Shown here: positions 44,416 to 52,852 of the stretch, piece by piece
Layout: the number at the start of each line of letters is the position of its first letter
How positions within the stretch are numbered: the first letter of the stretch is position 1
Assembly: GCA_017849435.1 (NCBI GenBank)
Contig: JAFIGY010000002.1
Location: forward strand, 248,001-312,000
DNA length: 64,000 nt
Reading direction: 5' to 3'
From: Chitinophaga niabensis
GTDB taxonomy: Bacteria > Bacteroidota > Bacteroidia > Chitinophagales > Chitinophagaceae
Translations under genes and position numbers: made by a program
Notes under the pieces: model-generated
What the model was told of the DNA's origin: nothing
Database searches by the model: none
What the model saw: the letters and a program-made list of their open reading frames with translations, nothing else

Positions 44416-46011
44416 ATGGCAAAGTGGATTTTTTTGCTGCCGACGCTACTGGCCGGCGCATTAACATGCAAGGCACAATCGGATTGCGATATCCTGATCC
44501 GGAACGCGAAGATCATCGATGGCACCGGGAACTCCTGGTACTATGGAGATGTGGCCGTGAAAGAAGGTAAGATATTCCGCACCGGCAACCTCCCGCAAAA
44601 CCTTACCGCTTCCCGTACAATCGATGCCAGGGGCCTTGTGGTGGCACCGGGATTCATTGACGTGCATACCCACATCGAAGGAGATGAGTTCAAAGTACCA
44701 ACCGCGGAAAGCTTCATCTTCGACGGCGTTACTTCCGTGATCACCGGCAACTGCGGTTCTTCCAATGTGGACCTCGCAAAATATTTCTATCAGCTGGACA
44801 GTCTCAAAGCATCGATTAACGTTGGGTCACTGATCGGGCATAATGATGTGCGCAAAACTGTGATGGGCAGTTCGGACAGAATGCCCACAGCGGAAGAGCA
44901 GCAAAAGATGGAAGCCCTCGTGGAAAAAGCCATGCAAGCCGGCGCCGTGGGCTTCTCCACCGGCCTCATCTACCTTCCCGGCCTCTACGCCAAAACACCG
45001 GAGATCGCAGGCATGGCGAAAGTGGCAGCGAAATACGGCGGCCTCTATGCGACTCACATGCGCAATGAAGGCGATGCGGTGGAAGCCGCTATTAACGAAG
45101 CGCTCACCATCGGCAGAGAAGCCAACATCCCGGTAGAGATATCGCATTTCAAGATCGGCGGCAAACAAAACTGGGGCCGGTCCCATATTACGCTGGCGAT
45201 GGTGGAAAAAGCGCGGAGCGAAGGACTGGAAGTGACGATCGACCAATACCCGTATACCGCCAGCAGCACCAGCCTTCGTACGATGCTGCCTGACTGGGCC
45301 ATTTCAGGCGGTAATGATTCCATCCGTTATCGCATACAGGATCCCGTGCTGCGGAAAAAGATCGCGGCGGAAATGACAGGAATCTATAAGCATCGTGGAC
45401 TGAAGCACCTGGATTATGCTGTGGTGGCGTATTTCAGGCAGGACACGACCTACAATGGCAAGAGCATTACTGAGATCAATAAACTGAAAGGACGCAAATC
45501 CAATCTCGCACAGGAAGTGCAAACGATCCTCGACATGGCCGTGGAAGGCAGCGCCGGCATGGTGTTTCACGGCATGAGCGAAAATGATGTGAAATACATC
45601 ATGCAATATCCCTTCAATATGTTCGCTTCCGATGCGAGCATCCGGGAATTTGGCGTAGGCGTTCCACATCCGCGCGGGTACGGGACCAACGCACGGGTGT
45701 TAGGCAAGTATGTGCGGGAAGAGCATGTGCTGCGACTGGAGGAAGCGATTCGGCGAATGACGTCTTTGCCGGCACAGAAATTCCGGTTGGAAGGAAGGGG
45801 ATTGTTATTGCCTGGCTATGCGGCGGACATTGTGATATTCGATCCCAACACCGTTAAAGACCTGGCCACTTACACCGCCCCTCACCAGCTTTCCGTTGGC
45901 TTCCGGTATGTGCTCGTGAACGGGCAGATCACGATGGAAAACGGTCGCCATACGGGTGCGCGGAATGGTGTTGTGTTGCGGCACCTACTCTCTGTCACCG
46001 GGACCAAGTGA
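44416..46011 (+). CDS. secreted D-aminoacylase-like amidohydrolase
   Basis: A 531-residue amidohydrolase of the N-acyl-D-amino-acid deacylase type. It has a signal peptide (about 1-20), then IIDGTGNSWYYGDVAVKEGKI, the metal motif GFIDVHTHIEGD (about 79-90), SVITGNCGSS, YATHMRNEGDAVEAA, IPVEISHFKIGG and a C-terminal FASDASIREFG. The metal-site His and Asp residues are present. It probably removes acyl groups from D-amino acids in the periplasm. The upstream small NTF2-like gene is part of the same unit. Confidence 0.87.
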   Translation: MAKWIFLLPTLLAGALTCKAQSDCDILIRNAKIIDGTGNSWYYGDVAVKEGKIFRTGNLPQNLTASRTIDARGLVVAPGFIDVHTHIEGDEFKVPTAESFIFDGVTSVITGNCGSSNVDLAKYFYQLDSLKASINVGSLIGHNDVRKTVMGSSDRMPTAEEQQKMEALVEKAMQAGAVGFSTGLIYLPGLYAKTPEIAGMAKVAAKYGGLYATHMRNEGDAVEAAINEALTIGREANIPVEISHFKIGGKQNWGRSHITLAMVEKARSEGLEVTIDQYPYTASSTSLRTMLPDWAISGGNDSIRYRIQDPVLRKKIAAEMTGIYKHRGLKHLDYAVVAYFRQDTTYNGKSITEINKLKGRKSNLAQEVQTILDMAVEGSAGMVFHGMSENDVKYIMQYPFNMFASDASIREFGVGVPHPRGYGTNARVLGKYVREEHVLRLEEAIRRMTSLPAQKFRLEGRGLLLPGYAADIVIFDPNTVKDLATYTAPHQLSVGFRYVLVNGQITMENGRHTGARNGVVLRHLLSVTGTK

Positions 46012-46332
46012 TAACATGAAACTGCTGATGATAGACAGTACTACGCTGAAAAGCAGGGCCCACCAGAAATTCTCGACCTTAAAGCCTTTCACCAGACTGC
46101 TGGCCCACATCACGATCAGTGCATTAATCACCAGCAGGAAGAGCCCCAGCGTAACGATCGTTACAGGCAGTGTAAGGATGATCAATACCGGTTTTACGAT
46201 CAGGTTCAGCAACCCCAGTACCACAGCCAACAAGAGCGCGGTTTTAAAGTCCGCCAGCTTTACTCCCGGCAGGATGTACGCCGTGAGCAGCGCCGCCAGT
46301 GCCGTTACAAGTATGCGGATGATGATAGACAT
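45985..46332 (-). CDS. four-helix membrane protein, phage holin family IV-like
   Basis: A 115-residue protein with four membrane segments and the pattern of the YvlD/mycobacterial four-helix holin superfamily: TAYILPGVKLADFKTALLLAVVLGLLNLIVKPVL. Most chromosomal members are housekeeping membrane proteins, and no phage gene is nearby, so a lysis role is unlikely. Its end overlaps the 3' end of the amidohydrolase gene by 27 bases. Confidence 0.8.
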   Translation of the reverse strand: MSIIIRILVTALAALLTAYILPGVKLADFKTALLLAVVLGLLNLIVKPVLIILTLPVTIVTLGLFLLVINALIVMWASSLVKGFKVENFWWALLFSVVLSIISSFMLSLGPGDRE

Positions 46333-46390
46333 TGTTAAACGGATTAGGTATTATCAATTACACTAAAAGCCGCCGGAATGTTTAAACCGG

Positions 46391-47674
46391 TTATATCACG
46401 ATCAGTTCGTAAAAATCCTCCCGGTTGTAATATTGTTGCGCCAGTTGCTGCAATTCAGCAGCAGTAATGGTTTTGATGGTGCGAATATTGTTGTAGAAAT
46501 AATTTTCATCGAGGTCGTTCAGGATGAGATTCTTCCAGCGCTGTATCACCTGGAATGCGCCGTCGAGGTCACCAAGGATAGACCCGATCATGAAGTTCCT
46601 CACCAGGTGAAGCTCTTCCTCCGGCACGGGCTCCCGCTGCAAACGTTCCAGCTCTTTATACACCTCTGTTACGGTCGCTTCACACACATCCCGCCCCGCT
46701 TCCGTCTGGATATTGATTGCGCTCACCTGGCGGAAGTTGTAGAGTTGCGAATGGATGCCATAGGTATATCCTTTTTCTTCGCGGATATTGCTCATTAACC
46801 TCGATCCGAAATATCCGCCGAATATGGTATTCAATACCAGCATCCTGCCAAAATCAGGATGATACCGGTTCGGGAAAGGCCGTGCCATACGCACGGCGCC
46901 CTGCACGCCATTCTCATCATTGAATATCCGGTATTTCTTCTCCTCCGCAGGCAGCACGGGCAGTTCCGGCCGGAGCATGTGGCTTTCGCCGTTCCATTTG
47001 CTGTTGCCGAAGTACTGGTTGAGCAGCGGGATGATATTATCCGGGAGGTTTCCGGCGAGGAAGATCCGGCAGTTGTTATACGTGTAGTGTTTCTGATAGA
47101 ATGCTTTCAGGGATTCCGTCTGCAACGCATCGTATGCCATCATACTGCTGACGCGGCCGTAAGGGTGGAATTCGCCGAACAGGTACTTATCGATATGCCG
47201 GTTCGCCACAAAGTCGCACTTCTGCAGGTTCACGGCCAGCTTCTGCTTCATGTTCTGAACGAAGATGCTGAGCTCTTCTTCAGGGAACGCCGGGTCAAGG
47301 ATCACTTCCTGCAACACCGGTAATAGTTCCGTTGTATGTTTGGTAAGGCAGTGCAGAGTGTAGGTGGCGTTCTCGTGATAACAATTGCGGTTGAGATAAG
47401 CGCCGTAGTATTCCACCATTTCATTGATCTCCAGCGCGGAATGTTTGCCGGTACCGTTCTTCATCAGGAAGTTGGTGGCGGATGCGATAAGGCTCTCGGA
47501 CTCGTACCAGCTGCCTGCCGGGAACACGAGCTCCAGCTGCAGAGTCTCCTGTTCCCCGGAGCGCACTACATAAACGGGAATACCGTTATCCAGCCGGAAC
47601 AGCTCATACGGTTTCAGCAATATGTCAAAATCTACTGCGTCTTTTATAATGGGGGCCTGACTTCTGTTGACCAT
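46391..47674 (-). CDS. M16 peptidase-like subunit, inactive type
   Basis: A 427-residue protein of the M16 (insulinase/MPP) family. The N-terminal half starts LDNGIPVYVVRSGEQETLQLELVFPAGSWYE, but where active members have HxxEH it reads ASATNFLMKNGTGKHS, so the zinc site is lost. The C-terminal half keeps SNIREEKGYTYGIHSQLYNF with the Arg and Tyr typical of the non-catalytic half. It lies 9 bases downstream of an active M16 gene; the two probably form a heterodimer like alpha/beta MPP. Confidence 0.88.
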   Translation of the reverse strand: MVNRSQAPIIKDAVDFDILLKPYELFRLDNGIPVYVVRSGEQETLQLELVFPAGSWYESESLIASATNFLMKNGTGKHSALEINEMVEYYGAYLNRNCYHENATYTLHCLTKHTTELLPVLQEVILDPAFPEEELSIFVQNMKQKLAVNLQKCDFVANRHIDKYLFGEFHPYGRVSSMMAYDALQTESLKAFYQKHYTYNNCRIFLAGNLPDNIIPLLNQYFGNSKWNGESHMLRPELPVLPAEEKKYRIFNDENGVQGAVRMARPFPNRYHPDFGRMLVLNTIFGGYFGSRLMSNIREEKGYTYGIHSQLYNFRQVSAINIQTEAGRDVCEATVTEVYKELERLQREPVPEEELHLVRNFMIGSILGDLDGAFQVIQRWKNLILNDLDENYFYNNIRTIKTITAAELQQLAQQYYNREDFYELIVI

Positions 47675-47683
47675 AATCTGTGC

Positions 47684-48922
47684 TTAGTTTCCTGCGTAAT
47701 AGTGAATAGTGTTGGAATTTTGTTCGTTGAAAATGATCCTCGCTTCCTGCAGAATGTCTGCCGTAGTGACCCGTTCATAGTTATCGAACTCTGTGTTCAT
47801 CAACGCGGCATCGCCCATGAGTTCGTAGAACGCCAGGTTATTGGCCCGGTTGAGCAAACTCATGTCTTCAAAGGCCAGCATACTTTCCACGCGGTTCTTC
47901 ACCTTTTGCAGCTCTCTTCCCGGGATCTCGCCCTGTTGCAGCTTTTCGAGCTCTTCCTGTATGCCCTTCTCGGCATCTTTCATCTTCACACCCTTCACCA
48001 GCTTGCCTTCTATCACCAGCAATCCGGCATCTACGCTGCCGAAATGATAGCATTCTATGTTACTGAATAGTTTTTTCTCTTTCACCAGCACCTGATGCAG
48101 GCGGGAAGAGCCTCCGCCCCCCAGCACATCGGACAGCAGGTCCGCCGCATAATACCGCTGATCCTTCCGAGGATACATGTGATAGGCCTTATAAAGCGCG
48201 TCCAGCGGCACTTTCCCTTTTATCTCCAAAAAATGGGCATCCGCCTGCTGCGGCTCCTGCGGAAGATTACGGATATATCTCTCCCCGGACGGAATATCGC
48301 CGAACCATTTTTCAGCCAGCGCTTTCACCTGTTCCGTAGTAACGTTGCCCGCCACCACCAGGATCGCGTTCACCGGGCGATAATGACGGAAGAAGAAGGA
48401 TTTCACATCCTCCAGCTTTGCCTGCTCAATGTGCGAAAGGTCCTTTCCAATGGTCATCCAGCGATAGGGATGGCGACTGTAAGCCAGTTCGCGCATCTTG
48501 TGCCATACGTCGCCGTAAGGTTTGTTGATGTAATGCTCTTTGAACTCTTCGCTCACTACTTTCCGCTGCACGTCAAGGCTCTTTTCCGAAAAGGCGAGGG
48601 AGAGCATCCGGTCGCTTTCCAGCCAGAAAGCAGTTTCCAGATTCTCTGCCGGCAGTTCTATGTAATAGTTGGTGAGGTCGTTGGTGGTGTAGGCATTGTT
48701 CTCTCCGCCGGCCATCTGCAGCGGCTCATCATATTCCGGGATATTGACGGAGCCCCCGAACATCAAATGCTCGAACAAATGCGCAAAGCCCGTTTGTGCA
48801 GGATCTTCATCGCGCGCGCCTACATCGTACAACACATTTACAACAGCCATGGGCGTTGTGGTGTCTTCATGCACGATCACCCGCAGCCCGTTCTCTAAAG
48901 TGAATCTATTAAAATGGATCAT
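47684..48922 (-). CDS. M16 zinc peptidase, active subunit
   Basis: A 412-residue M16 peptidase. The zinc motif HLFEH is at residues 48-52 (FAHLFEHLMFGGS), and a distal acidic residue in LETAFWLESDRM supplies the third ligand region. The start is the ATG at 48922 (MIHFNRFTLENGLRV); the earlier in-frame ATG at 48946 falls inside the -7 promoter box. No signal peptide is visible, so it may act in the cytoplasm or by another export route. The non-catalytic partner follows in the same operon. Confidence 0.9.
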   Translation of the reverse strand: MIHFNRFTLENGLRVIVHEDTTTPMAVVNVLYDVGARDEDPAQTGFAHLFEHLMFGGSVNIPEYDEPLQMAGGENNAYTTNDLTNYYIELPAENLETAFWLESDRMLSLAFSEKSLDVQRKVVSEEFKEHYINKPYGDVWHKMRELAYSRHPYRWMTIGKDLSHIEQAKLEDVKSFFFRHYRPVNAILVVAGNVTTEQVKALAEKWFGDIPSGERYIRNLPQEPQQADAHFLEIKGKVPLDALYKAYHMYPRKDQRYYAADLLSDVLGGGGSSRLHQVLVKEKKLFSNIECYHFGSVDAGLLVIEGKLVKGVKMKDAEKGIQEELEKLQQGEIPGRELQKVKNRVESMLAFEDMSLLNRANNLAFYELMGDAALMNTEFDNYERVTTADILQEARIIFNEQNSNTIHYYAGN

Positions 48923-48943
48923 ATATGTTTTTCCTAAGGCATA

Positions 48944-48973
48944 CAAATCTACAATAAATGGGAATAGCTACAA
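48944..48973 (-). promoter_or_regulatory. promoter of the M16 peptidase pair
   Basis: On the minus strand, TTG (48973 to 48971), a 19-base spacer and TAGATTTG (48951 to 48944) match the Bacteroidota promoter. It overlaps the last codons of the upstream aspartyl protease gene and leaves a leader of about 15-20 bases before the ATG at 48922. Confidence 0.65.
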
Positions 48974-50194
48974 TATGCTGCGGATGGGGAGTTTTTTGAG
49001 CATCAATTCTCCATCCCGCATCAGCAACAGCGTTGGCCGGGTGCCCACGTTCTTTAGCAGGTCCCGGTAGATTTGCAGGTTGTTCGTGAAATTGTTATTC
49101 ACCGCAAGGATGAGATCCCCTTTCCTGAATCCGGCCTTTTCCGCGGGTGAACTCTTGATCACATCGGTGACCTCTATACGATTATCAATCAGGTAAAGGA
49201 TGAGGCCGGTGTAGGAATAATCGAACTGATCCCGGTAGTGGGTGTTGGGCAGAAGGTATATTTCTTTCCGGGCATAGTTCAGCGTGATGTTGAACCGCCG
49301 CAGGAGGTCATTCCCGATCATGCCGCCAAGGGACGGGTACGAAGTGATGTTAGTGATATCGTCGAACAGATAAGTGGGCACATTCCGGAAATTATAGTTC
49401 CCCACGCGGAATTCATTCACCGTAGTAATGAACATGGACATCTTCCCGCCGAGCCCCTGCGCTTCTGTGGGGATCACTTTCTTTCTCTTTTTTCTCACCA
49501 GCAGGGCGCTGTCCTTTGCGAACTGAGTAGTCAGCAAAAGGCACATACCGGCGCCTGTATCGAAATAGTAACGGTTCCTGACGTTCTGTTTCCCGCTCCG
49601 GAGTGGTGATTCCACAATCGGGATGTAGGTCAGGTTGGGACGAAGAAGCTGTCCCCCGCGAGGATACCGGAAACGCCCCGGAGTGTAAATGAAGATCTCT
49701 TCTTTATCGTAATCCACCTGCACAATGTAGCGGCTCAGCAGGCTGTACCCGATGATCCCGTCTATCTGGATGCCATACACCTGGCTGATCAGCTCGTAAT
49801 CGTTGATGTGAAAATCAAGACTGTCCACCTTCAGCCCTGGCAGATGCAGGGTATTATCCGCCGCGTAGGAAACGTTCTTGGTGGTTCCCAATCCCCGGAC
49901 CACCCTGTCAGACGGTGTGATCTTCAGTCCCAGCATAATGCAGGTACCCGTATCCAGGGAAATACCGGCGCTCCCGGTATCGAGCAGGAACTGCAGGGTA
50001 TCCTTGAAATTGTTGATCCGTGCCTGGATCACTACCACGCCGCCATAATACTGCTTGAATGGAAAATGAGTGATCAGCTTTGCCTCATCGTTCTGCTGTG
50101 CAGCAGGAGCAACGGTATGCTGACCATGAACGTGCAGGGTAGTCAATAACAGGCAGAGGAGCGATCCGGGGAGGATATACTGGATGATACGCAT
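48968..50194 (-). CDS. secreted aspartyl protease with two DTG motifs and a PDZ domain
   Basis: A 408-residue protein with a signal peptide (about 1-24). Two retropepsin-type halves follow, each with a catalytic Asp: FLLDTGSAGIS (Asp72) and YYFDTGAGMC (Asp212). A PDZ domain (about 318-400, IEVTDVIKSSPAEKAGFRKGDLILAV) ends the chain. A single chain with two DTG motifs resembles pepsin-type pairing rather than the homodimers of retropepsins. Substrate is unknown. It is separated from the downstream M16 pair by that pair's own promoter. Confidence 0.85.
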   Translation of the reverse strand: MRIIQYILPGSLLCLLLTTLHVHGQHTVAPAAQQNDEAKLITHFPFKQYYGGVVVIQARINNFKDTLQFLLDTGSAGISLDTGTCIMLGLKITPSDRVVRGLGTTKNVSYAADNTLHLPGLKVDSLDFHINDYELISQVYGIQIDGIIGYSLLSRYIVQVDYDKEEIFIYTPGRFRYPRGGQLLRPNLTYIPIVESPLRSGKQNVRNRYYFDTGAGMCLLLTTQFAKDSALLVRKKRKKVIPTEAQGLGGKMSMFITTVNEFRVGNYNFRNVPTYLFDDITNITSYPSLGGMIGNDLLRRFNITLNYARKEIYLLPNTHYRDQFDYSYTGLILYLIDNRIEVTDVIKSSPAEKAGFRKGDLILAVNNNFTNNLQIYRDLLKNVGTRPTLLLMRDGELMLKKLPIRSIL

Positions 50195-50293
50195 AAGGTT
50201 AGGATGCCGTGCATCTCGGTTTATATAAATTTAACACATAAGTGCATTCATCGCGCATCGAATTATTACAAACGGTAAAATATTCTCTTTTCT

Positions 50294-50301
50294 TACCTTT
50301 G
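50294..50301 (+). promoter_or_regulatory. -7 promoter element for mqnC
   Basis: TACCTTTG matches TAnnTTTG exactly and ends 7 bases before the mqnC ATG, predicting a very short or absent leader. Confidence 0.55.
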
Positions 50302-50308
50302 TTTCAAG

Positions 50309-51433
50309 ATGCAATTACAGGATTTATACAAGAAGGCCCAGCAGTTTGAATTTCTGACGGCAGAAGAAGGGGTTTACCTGTTTCAGCACGCCCCGTTGGC
50401 GGAACTGATGCAGATTGCCAACGAATTGAGGAAGCAACAGGTGCCGCATGGTAAAGTGACCTGGCAGATAGACCGGAACGTGAACACCACGAATGTGTGC
50501 ATTGCCAATTGCAAGTTTTGCAACTTTTACCGGATTCCCGGCCACAAGGAGGCTTACATCACCGGAATCGAGGAATATAAACGCAAAATAGAGGAAACCC
50601 TGAAATACGGCGGTGATCAGCTGCTGCTACAGGGTGGGCATCATCCCGAGCTCGGACTGAAATTCTACACCGATCTTTTCCGTCAGCTCAAGGAACTCTA
50701 TCCTGAACTGCGGTTGCATACCCTCGGCCCCCCGGAGGTTGCGCATATCACCAAGCTGGAAAAAAGCACGCATATCGAAGTGCTGAAAGCTTTGCAGGAA
50801 GCGGGAATGGACAGCCTTCCCGGTGCCGGCGCCGAGATTCTTAACGACCGGGTGCGCCGCCTGATCTCCAAAGGGAAATGCGGGGCGCAGGAGTGGCTGG
50901 ATGTGATGCGGGCCGCACACAAGCTCAACATCCCGTCATCCGCCACCATGATGTTCGGTCACGTCGAAACCCTGATGGAGCGCTTTGAACATCTTGTGGC
51001 CATCCGTCAGGTGCAAAGCGAAAAACCGGAAGGACATTACGGCTTCACCGCCTTTATCCCCTGGACCTTCCAGGATGTGGACACCCTGCTGCTGCGCATC
51101 CGCGGCGTGCACAACATGACCACTTCCGAAGAATACATTCGTATGATCGCGCTCAGTCGCATCATGCTCCCCAATATCACGAACATCCAGGCATCCTGGC
51201 TCACGGTAGGTAAATCTGTTGCGCAGCTCTGCCTGCATGCCGGCGCCAACGATTTCGGGTCTATTATGATCGAGGAAAATGTAGTGAGCGCAGCGGGCGC
51301 ACCGCACCGGTTCACGTACCGCAGCATGCAGGAGGCGATCCGGGAAGCCGGCTTTGAACCACAGCTCCGCACACAGCTGTACCAGTTCCGGGAAATTCCC
51401 CCGCAAATTGAAGAGCAAGTAATTAATTATTAA
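50309..51433 (+). CDS. mqnC: MqnC, cyclic dehypoxanthinyl futalosine synthase
   Basis: A 374-residue radical-SAM enzyme of the futalosine route to menaquinone. The 4Fe-4S motif CxxxCxxC is in NVCIANCKFCNFYRIPGHKEAYI (CIANCKFC, about 64-71). GFTAFIPWTFQDVDTLL and the C-terminal MIEENVVSAAGAPHRF are landmarks that separate MqnC from MqnE. A TACCTTTG box lies 7 bases before the start, so the message is almost leaderless. Other mqn genes are not in the window. Confidence 0.87.
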   Translation: MQLQDLYKKAQQFEFLTAEEGVYLFQHAPLAELMQIANELRKQQVPHGKVTWQIDRNVNTTNVCIANCKFCNFYRIPGHKEAYITGIEEYKRKIEETLKYGGDQLLLQGGHHPELGLKFYTDLFRQLKELYPELRLHTLGPPEVAHITKLEKSTHIEVLKALQEAGMDSLPGAGAEILNDRVRRLISKGKCGAQEWLDVMRAAHKLNIPSSATMMFGHVETLMERFEHLVAIRQVQSEKPEGHYGFTAFIPWTFQDVDTLLLRIRGVHNMTTSEEYIRMIALSRIMLPNITNIQASWLTVGKSVAQLCLHAGANDFGSIMIEENVVSAAGAPHRFTYRSMQEAIREAGFEPQLRTQLYQFREIPPQIEEQVINY

Positions 51434-51439
51434 TATGTT

Positions 51440-51459
51440 AAAGGGGCTTCGGCCCCTTT
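51440..51459. terminator. hairpin after mqnC
   Basis: AAAGGGGC and GCCCCTTT form a perfect 8-bp stem with a TTCG tetraloop, 7 bases after the mqnC stop. The T tail is short, but the UUCG loop and position fit a terminator. Confidence 0.7.
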
Positions 51460-51562
51460 GTCATTCCTTTAACATTTTCCCCCAAATAAATGTTAAAGCC
51501 TTTCCCGCCTGTAATCTTTCCACCCCTCTCTTCGTCTAATGGTTAATTAAAACACTTGAACG

Positions 51563-52210
51563 ATGAAGAACAAGCCGAGATTTTTAACTGTAGGGGTGCT
51601 GGGCGTGTTGATGGTGTTTTTCGCCTCCTGCTCCAGTACCAAAGTAACGTCTTCGTGGAAGGAGCCCCAGGTTTCATTGCGCCCGGATGAAAAGGTATTG
51701 GTGATGGGTCTTGTGAATGATCGTCAGGGTGCCTTGCGCGCAAATATGGAAAGGGAAATGGTGGCTATGCTGAAGCAACGGGGTTATAACGCCGTTTCCG
51801 CCTTCGATGTATACGGTCCGAATGCTTTCAAGGGAATGAACGAACAGAAAGCGATGAGCAGGATCCGCCAGAGTGATGTGGACCAGGTGCTCACGATCGT
51901 GATGATGGACAAATCCAAGGAAAAGAGATATGTTCCCGGCAGCATGTATTATCCTCCATACCCGTATTACGGCCGCTGGTGGGGCTATTACAGCTACATG
52001 TATGGCCGTGTTTACGAGCCGGGTTATTATACCACGAACACGAAGTACTTTTTGGAAAGCAACTTGTATGACGTGAAGAACAACAACCAATTGCTGTATT
52101 CCGTCCGTACGGAAACCTTTGACCCCACATCCGCAGCCCGGATGGCAGTGGTATACAGTCAACAGGTGGTAAAAGACATGACGAAACAGCAACTGATCAC
52201 GAAACGATAG
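51563..52210 (+). CDS. DUF4136-like lipoprotein
   Basis: A 215-residue lipoprotein with signal ending VFFASC (Cys23). The mature part begins SSTKVTSSWKEPQV, then VLVMGLVNDRQGALRANMEREMVAML, a beta-rich region and a Tyr/Pro-rich stretch (YYPPYPYYGRWWGYYSYMYG). The pattern resembles DUF4136-type outer membrane lipoproteins of Bacteroidota. Function is unknown. A strong hairpin follows. Confidence 0.78.
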   Translation: MKNKPRFLTVGVLGVLMVFFASCSSTKVTSSWKEPQVSLRPDEKVLVMGLVNDRQGALRANMEREMVAMLKQRGYNAVSAFDVYGPNAFKGMNEQKAMSRIRQSDVDQVLTIVMMDKSKEKRYVPGSMYYPPYPYYGRWWGYYSYMYGRVYEPGYYTTNTKYFLESNLYDVKNNNQLLYSVRTETFDPTSAARMAVVYSQQVVKDMTKQQLITKR

Positions 52211-52241
52211 CAGCGTAGTACAGTACCGTCATAATCAAGAT

Positions 52242-52283
52242 CAACAGGTGATCCGCCGAAAGGTGGGTTGCCTGTTGTGTTTT
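52242..52283 (+). terminator. terminator after the DUF4136-like gene
   Basis: CAACAGGTGATCCGCC pairs, with several G-T pairs, to GGTGGGTTGCCTGTTG around a GAAA tetraloop (16 bp stem), followed by TGTTTT. It lies 31 bases after the stop of the lipoprotein gene. Confidence 0.75.
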
Positions 52284-52309
52284 AGAGAAGTATATTTACG
52301 TTCCAGAAC

Positions 52310-52852
52310 ATGCTGGAATTACCTGTAAACGATACTACCCTTTTGCGGCAATTGCACCCGGAACACGCCACCCTTCTGTTCCAGCTGATCAATAGCTCCC
52401 GCCGGTCCCTGCGCAAATTCCTGCCCTGGGTGGACTACAACACTACAGAGGAACATTCCCTGCGTTTCATTGAGTTAATGCTGCGCAAAGCAGACGAACA
52501 GGAAGCGATCGCGTTCGGCATCTGGTATGAAGGGCAGCTTTGCGGCGTGATAGACATGCATGGCTGGGATCATACCCTGCAAAAGGCCGAGGTGGGGTAT
52601 TGGATGATGGAAGAGCGGCAGGGTAAGGGGATTGTGACGAATAGCTGCAAAACCCTCATCAGCTACGCCTTTGCCACCCTCCGGCTGAATAAGGTGGAGA
52701 TCCGTTTTGTGTTACAGAATGATAAAAGCGCCCAGATCCCCATTAAACTGGGCTTTGCCAAAGAAGGCATCCTCCGGCAAAGCGCCAAGCTTCATGGCCA
52801 GTATGTGGACATGGTGGTGATGGGAATGTTGCGGAAAGACTGGAAATATTAA
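52310..52852 (+). CDS. GNAT N-acetyltransferase, RimJ/RimL-like
   Basis: A 180-residue GNAT acetyltransferase of the RimJ/RimL group: LRQLHPEHATLLFQLINSSR, VGYWMMEERQGKGIVTNSCKTL (acetyl-CoA motif, with Q-x-G-K-G) and LNKVEIRFVLQNDKSAQIPIKLGFAKEG. It may acetylate ribosomal or other protein N-termini; the substrate is not known. It overlaps the convergent gene by 4 bases. Confidence 0.9.
   Translation: MLELPVNDTTLLRQLHPEHATLLFQLINSSRRSLRKFLPWVDYNTTEEHSLRFIELMLRKADEQEAIAFGIWYEGQLCGVIDMHGWDHTLQKAEVGYWMMEERQGKGIVTNSCKTLISYAFATLRLNKVEIRFVLQNDKSAQIPIKLGFAKEGILRQSAKLHGQYVDMVVMGMLRKDWKY

Noticed and set aside
45985-46332. four-helix holin-like gene as sign of a prophage
   Set aside because: No integrase, capsid, tail or lysin gene is near; the family is common in ordinary chromosomes.
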